Source: CAZJRB01 sp964547995 (GTDB lineage Bacteria > Planctomycetota > Planctomycetia > Pirellulales > Thermoguttaceae). Taken from it: a stretch of DNA of 17,890 nt. The notes below the pieces were generated by a model. That model was not told the DNA's origin and made no database searches. It saw only the letters and a list, made by a program, of their open reading frames with translations. The stretch covers positions 1-17,890 of the forward strand of contig CAZJRB010000138.1 of NCBI GenBank assembly GCA_964547995.1, in the 5' to 3' direction. Positions 7,687 to 14,354 of this stretch are shown piece after piece. The number at the start of each line of letters is the position of its first letter. Positions within the stretch are counted from its first letter, which is position 1. Made by a program: the position numbers and the translations under genes.

Positions 7687-7759
7687 CACTGCCTCTGCCG
7701 AAGCAGTGGCGCCCGAGCCCGTCTTCACCACGAATCACGGGCGCCGGCGATTGTTAGCC
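7687..7759 (-). other. decayed attC-like site after the 8386 gene
   Basis: On the - strand the stop codon TAA is part of GGCTAACAATCGCC (R''-like box plus spacer), as in many cassettes. CGGGCGCC (+ strand 7738-7745) pairs with GGCGCCCG (7708-7715), giving an 8-bp stem. Where an R' box should follow, a CACTGC...GCAGTG palindrome is found instead, so the site appears truncated or interrupted. Confidence 0.3.
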
Positions 7760-8386
7760 ATCCTCTTTCATTTCTGGAAAGCAACCGGCCATCATGGATG
7801 TCAACACTGACAGCCAGCAAATGGCTTGGTCGCAGACGAAGTCACACAGCTCAGGATTATCGGTTACCCTCCCGACACCGTATCCAAGGGCATCTTCGCT
7901 CAATGCTACGAGGTTGAATTCCGCCCCCATCGGATCACCATGCACAAGGTGGTTGAACGTGGAGCAAACTGCCTTCGCGCCCTCAAGGTCCGTGTCCGGG
8001 TGCATGTCCGCAAGCATCTTAGTGAGCGACGGGCGCTCTCGATGTCGCCACCCGTCCTCCCACGTGGCGATTTCGTCTGGATTACGCCAAAGATAGGATA
8101 TGATTGCGGCTCTTTCGATCAAGGACCTCAGGAGAACCGCCGCGGAGAACAAGTGCCCCTGCCGGAGAAGCTCTCGAATGCTGAGGGCAAGATTGATTCC
8201 CTGCGGAATGATTTGGGCTGCAGCTCGCTGGAGGCGCGACTGCTGATGGCTGTGTGTGTATGCCGCGACCGCAGAGTTCATCTCGAGCGAAGAGATGATG
8301 AGGGTGTCGAAGACATAGAGGGGATGCCGCCCCAGGTAAGGCTCGTCATCCGGCGTGAACACAGGTGGATCAGCTTTGTTGATCAT
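7754..8386 (-). CDS. hypothetical protein, probable gene cassette
   Basis: A 210-residue, mostly helical protein that is not firmly recognised. A central stretch AAVLLRSLIERAAIISYLW followed by EIATWEDGW and NHLVHGDP recalls DUF5677-type or HEPN-like helical proteins, but this is a weak resemblance. There is no signal peptide; a hydrophobic C-terminal helix (about residues 185-203) may be amphipathic rather than membrane-spanning. The ATG at 8386 is directly preceded by GTTAGCC and the 42-bp repeat, with no ribosome binding site. The stop TAA lies inside GGCTAAC, the exact inverse of the GTTAGCC at the start, as expected for a cassette bounded by R' and R'' boxes. Same strand as the 7480 gene; function unknown. 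Confidence 0.65.
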   Translation of the reverse strand: MINKADPPVFTPDDEPYLGRHPLYVFDTLIISSLEMNSAVAAYTHSHQQSRLQRAAAQIIPQGINLALSIRELLRQGHLFSAAVLLRSLIERAAIISYLWRNPDEIATWEDGWRHRERPSLTKMLADMHPDTDLEGAKAVCSTFNHLVHGDPMGAEFNLVALSEDALGYGVGRVTDNPELCDFVCDQAICWLSVLTSMMAGCFPEMKEDG

Positions 8387-8428
8387 GGCTAACTTGTTAT
8401 TCTACCCAAAATCTCCATTTGCCGGGCG
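8387..8428 (-). repeat. 42-bp direct repeat upstream of cassette gene (copy 2)
   Basis: Second copy of the element at 7490-7531, abutting the ATG at 8386. Four of its five differences from copy 1 are transitions. On the - strand it ends in GTTAGCC and contains TAGAAT. It could be the shared tail of an attC/attI-type site, a promoter carried with each cassette, or both. Confidence 0.75.
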
Positions 8429-8776
8429 CCACAGCCCTGTCCCCCACGATAGGCTAGCCGACCTTGGCGACCGAATCAAGCGTGCGAGGCAAAAACCCCG
8501 CGGAAATCTCGACCGGCGGCCGGCACACGGAGAAGCGGCGGTCTTTTCCCGGCCGGGTGGTCGCTTGCAGGAAAGTGTGCCAGACCTCCCCGATATCACC
8601 GCCCCGCCAGTTGCTTCTTGACCTGCGCGAGCCACTCGTCGGCCGCCGCCCGTAGCGAGGCGGTTTGAGTTTTCTGCTATGATGCTGGAGGCCGACCGCC
8701 GATCCTTTCATTTTCCCTTCAACGGATTGTCCGGCCGGCGCATATAGGGTGGTAGAACACCCTTGGGGAACGGAGC
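8429..8776. other. intergenic stretch upstream of the sigma factor gene
   Basis: No convincing gene. On the - strand between about 8454 and 8660, two adjoining frames read like protein (ADEWLAQVKKQLAG, then a shifted frame with GEVWHTFLQAT and ISAGFLPRTLDSVAKVG ending at a stop at 8454). This could be a frameshifted remnant of a gene whose start is lost. No integrase and no attI could be recognised next to the cassettes. Confidence 0.3.
8675..8683 (+). promoter_or_regulatory. possible extended -10 element for the sigma factor operon
   Basis: TGCTATGAT matches the extended -10 form TGnTATnAT about 94 nt upstream of the ATG at 8777. No good -35 is seen at the usual distance. A self-regulated ECF promoter would look different and could not be identified. 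Confidence 0.22.
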
Positions 8777-9349
8777 ATGAACCAGCCGAACCACCCGAAA
8801 CAGTCGGACGAATGGCTGATGGGCCAGGTGGCCTCGGGCAAGCAGGACTGCCTGGCCCCGCTCGTGCGCCGCTACGCCAGCCCGCTTTTGACCTACATCG
8901 AGCGGATGGTCGGCGACCGGCACCGGGCCGAGGAGCTTTTCCAGGACGTGTTTCTGGCGGTCTGGGCGAAGCGGAAGACGTACAAGCTGCCAAAGCCGTT
9001 TCGCGCGTGGCTTTTCGCGATCGCGACGAACCGTTGCCGGGCGGCGTTTCGACGCGCATCGCCGGACGTGGTGCTGCCACTGAATGAATATTCGCCGGAG
9101 AGCCCCGCTTCGGCCGAGCCCTCGCCCGCCGCTGCCGCCGTGGCCACCGAAACCGCAAACCTCGTTGCCCGAGCCGTCGCCGGGTTGCCCACGCAGCAAC
9201 GCACCGTCGTGGTGCTGCGGAACTGGAACGGGCTCTCCTACGCCGAGATCGCCAAAGTCACCGGCACGACGGAGGGAACGGTCCGCTCGCACATGCACCA
9301 CGGGCTGGCCGGGATGCGGAAATATCTGGAACCGAGAATGAAATCATGA
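8777..9349 (+). CDS. ECF-type RNA polymerase sigma factor
   Basis: A 190-residue protein with the two-domain layout of group 4 (ECF) sigma factors. The sigma2 region covers about residues 10-93 (AEELFQDVFLAVW for core binding and -10 recognition, then FRAWLFAIATNRCR). After an Ala/Pro/Ser-rich linker (about 104-125), sigma4 covers 128-184 with LPTQQRTVVVLR and the helix-turn-helix YAEIAKVTGTTEGTVRSHMH. The start at 8777 has GGGGA 7 nt upstream. It directs RNA polymerase to a specific stress or envelope regulon. The next gene, 108 bp downstream, begins with a zinc-binding anti-sigma domain, so that protein is the likely partner holding this factor inactive (inference from gene pairing, common for ECF factors). 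Confidence 0.93.
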   Translation: MNQPNHPKQSDEWLMGQVASGKQDCLAPLVRRYASPLLTYIERMVGDRHRAEELFQDVFLAVWAKRKTYKLPKPFRAWLFAIATNRCRAAFRRASPDVVLPLNEYSPESPASAEPSPAAAAVATETANLVARAVAGLPTQQRTVVVLRNWNGLSYAEIAKVTGTTEGTVRSHMHHGLAGMRKYLEPRMKS

Positions 9350-9375
9350 CTAGGGACTGGGGGCTAGGGGTTGGG
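9348..9375 (+). repeat. heptamer-periodic run after sigma factor gene
   Basis: Four imperfect 7-bp units (GACTAGG, GACTGGG, GGCTAGG, GGTTGGG) start within the sigma factor stop codon region. They are followed by the palindrome at 9388, the same order as at 5740-5820. Confidence 0.55.
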
Positions 9376-9387
9376 GAGAGTGGGGCC

Positions 9388-9418
9388 GTTTAGCCGCCGC
9401 CGGCACGGCGGCGTACGT
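9388..9418 (+). repeat. GTTTAGCCGCCG-family palindromic repeat
   Basis: Arms CGCCGCCG (9395-9402) and CGGCGGCG (9406-9413) flank the loop GCA. The flanks match the copy at 5789-5820. It lies between the sigma factor and the anti-sigma/macroglobulin gene, where its hairpin could change the ratio of the two products. Confidence 0.75.
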
Positions 9419-9457
9419 TGAAAACTACTACACGCGATAATCATGGGGGTTTGAGAA

Positions 9458-12400
9458 ATGCTCAAGCCAAATCAACACGTCCTGGACTACATCGACGATT
9501 ACCTGCACGGCGCCCTTTCGGCGTCGGATGCGCAGGTCGTCGAGCGCCACTGCGCGACGTGCCGCATCTGCAAGACGGCGATGGAAGAAGCGGAAAAACG
9601 CTTCGAGGCCATGAAGACCATCCCCGCTACCGAGGCGCCCGAGCGGCTGATCCGGCAAACGGTAGAGAATGTCACTGCGTGCATCCAGAGGCGCCGCAAG
9701 TTCCGCAAGCACTTCGGGGGTGCCGTGCTGTTGGCCACCGCCGTTTCGGTGTTGATCATCGGCGTGGCGAACATCTACTACTACCGGCTCGCGCCTTCGC
9801 CCTGCGACCTGCGGATACTGGGCCAGCACGATCTGCTGGCCGACACCGGGGCCTCCTTGCGCGTGGCCATGTTGAACCACGAGACAGGCGAACCGATGGC
9901 CGGCGTGCCGGTCGAAATCGCCGTCTACGACAAATCGGCCCAAGATTGGCTCCACCTGGCCAGCTTCGAGACGGATTCTCGCGGCGCCGGCAGCCCGCGG
10001 TTGACCATGCCCGACTGGGACGACGGGCAATACCGGCTCCGGGTGACTGCCCAGCCCGGTGGCCCGCCGGAAGTCCTCACGCAGACGATCGAGCTGCGCC
10101 GCGAATGGAAGCTGATGCTCAGCAGCGACAAGCCGGTCTACCAGCCGGGACAGACGATCCGCGTCCGCTCGCTCGCCCTGCGCCGGCCCGATCTGAAACC
10201 GGTTGCCGGCCGGGAAGTCATCTTCACCATTACCGACCCGAAGGGCAACGTGATCTTCAAACAGAAGGAAGTCACGAGCAAGTTCGGCATCTCCTCAGCC
10301 GATTGCCCCCTGGCGACCGAAATCATCGAAGGGCCCTACCAGATCGAGTGCCGCGCGGGCGAGACGACCAGCCGGACGACCGTCGAGGTGAAGAAGTACG
10401 TCCTGCCGAAGTTCAAAGTAGCGGTCACACTCGACCAGCCGTACTACAAGCCGGGCTCGCAAGTCTCGGGTACGGTCCGGGCCGACTACTTCTTCGGCAA
10501 ACCGGTCGCCGGCGGCGACGTCCAGATCGAGGTCCGGGGGATCGACGTCGAGTCGTTCGAGATCTGTTCGATCAGCAAGAAGACCGACACCGGCGGCAAG
10601 GCCGAGTTCACGTTCATCCTGCCCGACCGGCTCGCCGGACGCGACCAAGACGCCGGCGACGCACGGTTCATGCTCGTCGCCACGGTGACCGACTCGGCAG
10701 GCCAGAAAGGCTCGAAGGGCGCCTCGCGGACCGTCACCGTACATCCAATCCAGCTCGAGATCATCCCCGAGTCGGGCGCGCTGGTGCGCGGGCTGCCGAA
10801 CAGGATTTACGTCTTCGCCACGTACGCCGACGGGCGGCCCGCCCAGGTCCGGCTCGCGATGCTCGACGCCGACGCGGAGGTCGAAACCAACAAGCTGGGC
10901 GTCGCGTCGTTTGAGATCACGCCCCGAGAAGACCCTCTCTATCTGACCGTCAAGGCGACCGATGACGAGGGACGGGAGGGCCGAAAGCAAGTCCAACTGA
11001 CCTGCGGGCGTCTGAGCGGCCATTTCATCGTCCGGACCGACAAGGCCGTCTACGACGGCGGCGACACGATGAGCGTCATGACGCTCGGCGGCGGTGTCGA
11101 GCCGGTCTTCCTCGACTTCATCAAGGACGGCCAGACGATCCTGACCCAGTCGATCGAGATGAAAAACGGCCTGGGCCGGTTCGAGTTCGACCTGCCGCCG
11201 GACATGTTCGGCACCATTGAACTCTGCGCGTACCGCTTCGACACGAGCGGTCTGGCCGTCCGCCAGTCGCGGATGATCTACGTCAGCCAGGCCCGGGCGC
11301 TGAAGATCAAGGCCACCTTCGACAAGGACGAGTACCGCCCCGGCGGCCGAGCAAAGCTCAAGCTGGCCCTGACCGACGACGAGGGGACGCCCGCGCCCGG
11401 GGCCATCAGCCTCGCGGCCGTCGACGAGGCCGTCTTCTCGGTCCTCAGCCAGCAGGCGGGCATGGAGCAGACGTTCTTCCTCTTGGAGCAGGAGTTGCTC
11501 GAACCGCTTTACACGATCTATCCCGGCTGGTCGCCCGAGTTGTTTTCCGAACTGCCGATCGGCCAGCGGATGGAGTTCGAGCAGGCCCTGTTTTCGAGAA
11601 CGGCCCGGACCCTGTCCGGACGGAACGCCCTGCCCGGCGCGTTCGCCGGACGAGACCTCGTGCGGTCGATGCGAAGAGGCCGCTACGTTGGCATGGAGCC
11701 GCGTCCGGATCGGGTTCCCCGCGCCCAGAGCGGGTCGCCGTTTACGCTGGCGGACGCGAGCTTCCTGCAGAAGTGGAGGGCCGTCAACGCCCGCCGCCAG
11801 TCGGGCCTGATTGGCGTGGCCACGGCGTGGTTCTCGCTGTTCGGCGTGCTCGCGATTCTGGGGGCTGTTAGCTTCGCCGTCTCGAAACCCAAGGCATTTC
11901 TGATCACCCTCGGCGTGGCCTTCTCCATCTTCTGGGGTTTGGTTGTGCTTCTTATAGTGTTCGCGATACTGATATCGCTCGGTTGCAGCGCCGCGCCAAG
12001 GGAACCCCAAGCCGTAGCAGAGTCGTGTGGAGCGAAGATGGCCGCGGACAAGCCTTCGGACAAGCCCCCGGCCGTCCATTCCCTATTAGAGGACGCATAC
12101 GCTCCGCCGCGCGTGCGGCAGTGGTTCCCCGAAACGTTGCTCTGGCGGCCGGAACTGGTGACCGACGACGACGGCGTCGCCGAATTGGAAATCGACCTGG
12201 CCGATTCGATCACCACTTGGCGGCTCTCCACCAGCGCCGTCTCCGGCGAGGGACAGCTCGGCGGCCAGGAGTTCCTGATCCGCGTGTTCCAGTCGTTCTT
12301 CGTCGATTTCAATCTGCCGGTGGCGCTGACGCGCAACGACGAGGTCGGCGTGCCGGTTGTGGTCTACAACTACCTCGATAAGCCGCAGACGGTCGAGCTG

Positions 12401-14263
12401 GAATTGAAAGACGCCGAGTGGTTCGAGCGGCTCGACACCGACGAGAACCAGGAGGCTGGAACGAAGACCATCGAACTCAAACCGGGCGAGGTCCGGTCGC
12501 TCAACTATCCGCTGAAGGTCCTGAAGGTCGGCAAGCACACGCTGGAGGTGACCGCCCGGGGCTCCGGCATCGCCGACGCGATCCGCCGCGAGATCGAGGT
12601 CGTGCCCGACGGCCGCCGTGTGGAAGAGGTGGCCAGCGGTACGCTCTCGCAGCCGGCCGAAATGACCCTGAGCGTCCCGCAAGACGCCATCGAGGGCAGC
12701 ACGCGGGCGATCGTGAAGCTCTACCCGTCGAGTTTCAGCCAACTGGTCGAAGGGCTCGACGCCATCTTCCGGATGCCCGGCGGCTGCTTCGAGCAGACCT
12801 CGTCGACCACCTACCCGAACGTCCTGGCGCTCGACTACCTGCGGCGGACCAACAAAAGCGTGCCGCAGGTCGAGGCCAAGGCCCGGCAGTACATCCACAC
12901 CGGCTACCAGCGGCTGGTGAGCTTCGAGGTCGCCGCCGGCGGGTTCGACTGGTTCGGCCGCCCCCCGGCCAACCGGACACTGACCGCCTACGGCCTGATG
13001 GAGTTCGAGGACATGGCGAAGGTCTACGACGTCGATCCGCGATTGGTCGAGCGGACCCGGCAGTGGCTCTTGGCCCAGCGCAAGGGCGACGGCTCCTGGG
13101 CAAACGAGTCGGGCATGCTCAACGACGGGCTGGCCGGCAACGTCAACCGCGGCGGCGACCTCGATTTGGCCGCCACCGCCTACATTGCCTGGGCCGTCTT
13201 TGGCAACGGCAGCGGTCGAAACGAAGCGGGGCCGACGCTCGGCTACCTCTTGGCCCATCGACCCGAATCGATCAACGACCCGTACTTGCTGGCGATCACC
13301 GCGATGGCGATCGCCGGAATCGACCCGAACCGCGGGAGGCTCGGCAGTTACCTTGCCCGGCTCGACGAGATGAAGAAGACCAGCGACGACGGGAAGCAGG
13401 TCTGGTGGGAGCAGCCGGCCGGGTCGCAGACGACGTTCTACGGCTCCGGCCGCAGCGGCGATATTGTCACGACCGCCACGGCCACATTGGCCCTGCTCGA
13501 GGCCGGACGGTATCCCGCCACCGCCCGCGGGGCGCTCACCTGGCTCGTCGAGCAGAAGGACCCCAACGGCACGTGGCACTCGACCCAGGCGACGGTCCTT
13601 TCGCTGAAGGCCCTGCTGGCGGGGACCGGGGCGCCGCTCGGCGGCGAGAAAGAGCGGAAGATCGACATTGCTCTTAACGACGAAATAGCCCGCCAGGTCG
13701 TTATCCCGGTCGACCAGTCGGAGGTGATGCAGCAGATCGACCTGTCGAACATGCTCACTGCCGGTAACGAGTACCGGTTGACGCTGACCGATCAAACAGA
13801 CACCGCCGTCGGCTACCAGGTCACCTTCCGGTATCACGTCGAAGGGGAAGCACCCGAGCCGGTCGAAAAGGAGGCCCTTTCGATCGACATCGAGTACGAC
13901 CGGCAGCGGCTCAACGTGGACGACACGGTAACGGCCGTCGCCACGGTCACCAACAACATGTCGGAACCGGCGCCGATGGTGATCGTCGATCTGCCGATCC
14001 CCGGCGGGTTTGCGATCGACCCGGGCGAGCTGGACGAGCTGGTCGGATCGCAGAAGATCGCCCGTTACCAGATCACCGCCCGTCAGGCGATCGTCTATCT
14101 GCGGCAGCTTTCACCGGGCGAGAAGCTCGCTCTTCGCTACCGGCTGCGGGCGACGATGCCGGTGAAGGTTGCCGTGCCCGACGCCCGGGTCTACGAATAC
14201 TACGACCCCGACAAGAAGGCCTCCGGCGGTGCGGTGCAGCTCGAGGCGACGATCAGGATCTAA
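9458..14263 (+). CDS. anti-sigma zinc finger / transmembrane / alpha-2-macroglobulin fusion protein
   Basis: A 1601-residue protein. Residues 1-50 form a zf-HC2 anti-sigma domain with the HxxxCxxC zinc motif HCATCRIC (31-38). RRRKFRKHF precedes membrane helix 1 (about 85-109). Then come macroglobulin domains: MG2-like (DKPVYQPGQTIRVRS, about 224), MG3-like (YVLPKFKV and YYKPGSQVSG, about 314-340) and further MG domains to about 660. An Arg-rich stretch (about 713-755) is a candidate bait region. Two membrane helices follow (about 782-808 and 813-842), joined by a short Lys-containing loop. A C-terminal A2M half starts near 885 (WRPELVTDDDG); the thioester motif is CFEQ (Cys1110-Gln1113) in an alpha-helical thioester domain to about 1390, and a receptor-binding-like domain spans about 1465-1601. 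Positive charges place the N terminus and the hairpin loop in the cytoplasm and the A2M parts outside. A2M proteins trap proteases after bait cleavage. Partner of the ECF factor upstream. Confidence 0.88.
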   Translation: MLKPNQHVLDYIDDYLHGALSASDAQVVERHCATCRICKTAMEEAEKRFEAMKTIPATEAPERLIRQTVENVTACIQRRRKFRKHFGGAVLLATAVSVLIIGVANIYYYRLAPSPCDLRILGQHDLLADTGASLRVAMLNHETGEPMAGVPVEIAVYDKSAQDWLHLASFETDSRGAGSPRLTMPDWDDGQYRLRVTAQPGGPPEVLTQTIELRREWKLMLSSDKPVYQPGQTIRVRSLALRRPDLKPVAGREVIFTITDPKGNVIFKQKEVTSKFGISSADCPLATEIIEGPYQIECRAGETTSRTTVEVKKYVLPKFKVAVTLDQPYYKPGSQVSGTVRADYFFGKPVAGGDVQIEVRGIDVESFEICSISKKTDTGGKAEFTFILPDRLAGRDQDAGDARFMLVATVTDSAGQKGSKGASRTVTVHPIQLEIIPESGALVRGLPNRIYVFATYADGRPAQVRLAMLDADAEVETNKLGVASFEITPREDPLYLTVKATDDEGREGRKQVQLTCGRLSGHFIVRTDKAVYDGGDTMSVMTLGGGVEPVFLDFIKDGQTILTQSIEMKNGLGRFEFDLPPDMFGTIELCAYRFDTSGLAVRQSRMIYVSQARALKIKATFDKDEYRPGGRAKLKLALTDDEGTPAPGAISLAAVDEAVFSVLSQQAGMEQTFFLLEQELLEPLYTIYPGWSPELFSELPIGQRMEFEQALFSRTARTLSGRNALPGAFAGRDLVRSMRRGRYVGMEPRPDRVPRAQSGSPFTLADASFLQKWRAVNARRQSGLIGVATAWFSLFGVLAILGAVSFAVSKPKAFLITLGVAFSIFWGLVVLLIVFAILISLGCSAAPREPQAVAESCGAKMAADKPSDKPPAVHSLLEDAYAPPRVRQWFPETLLWRPELVTDDDGVAELEIDLADSITTWRLSTSAVSGEGQLGGQEFLIRVFQSFFVDFNLPVALTRNDEVGVPVVVYNYLDKPQTVELELKDAEWFERLDTDENQEAGTKTIELKPGEVRSLNYPLKVLKVGKHTLEVTARGSGIADAIRREIEVVPDGRRVEEVASGTLSQPAEMTLSVPQDAIEGSTRAIVKLYPSSFSQLVEGLDAIFRMPGGCFEQTSSTTYPNVLALDYLRRTNKSVPQVEAKARQYIHTGYQRLVSFEVAAGGFDWFGRPPANRTLTAYGLMEFEDMAKVYDVDPRLVERTRQWLLAQRKGDGSWANESGMLNDGLAGNVNRGGDLDLAATAYIAWAVFGNGSGRNEAGPTLGYLLAHRPESINDPYLLAITAMAIAGIDPNRGRLGSYLARLDEMKKTSDDGKQVWWEQPAGSQTTFYGSGRSGDIVTTATATLALLEAGRYPATARGALTWLVEQKDPNGTWHSTQATVLSLKALLAGTGAPLGGEKERKIDIALNDEIARQVVIPVDQSEVMQQIDLSNMLTAGNEYRLTLTDQTDTAVGYQVTFRYHVEGEAPEPVEKEALSIDIEYDRQRLNVDDTVTAVATVTNNMSEPAPMVIVDLPIPGGFAIDPGELDELVGSQKIARYQITARQAIVYLRQLSPGEKLALRYRLRATMPVKVAVPDARVYEYYDPDKKASGGAVQLEATIRI

Positions 14264-14354
14264 CCATAAAGCCGCGACCGTTGGTCGCGCCCGGCGTTGT
14301 CGCAAGCTGTACCCACTGGTCAGATCGGCGCGACCAACGGTCGCGGCTTTATGG
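14264..14354. repeat. 28-bp perfect inverted repeat between convergent genes, possible bidirectional terminator
   Basis: 14264-14291 and 14327-14354 are exact reverse complements of each other (28 bp each, 35-bp spacer). Each half is itself a palindrome (CGCGACC, loop GTT, GGTCGCG) of the ATAAAGCCGCGACC family. It starts right after the macroglobulin stop codon, and its far half contains the TAA stop of the fucosidase gene. It could end transcripts from both sides, though no U-tract is seen. Confidence 0.8.

Noticed and set aside
7490..8428. CRISPR array
   Set aside because: Only two copies of the repeat, nearly 900 bp apart with a gene between, and no cas genes.
11963..11990. Lipobox (SLGC) after the third membrane helix of the macroglobulin
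   Set aside because: The residue at -3 is wrong, and the cysteine follows an internal membrane hairpin rather than an N-terminal signal.
10295..13837. Two long - strand open frames opposite the macroglobulin gene
   Set aside because: The + strand protein is complete with thioester and MG motifs; the antisense frames show no domain.
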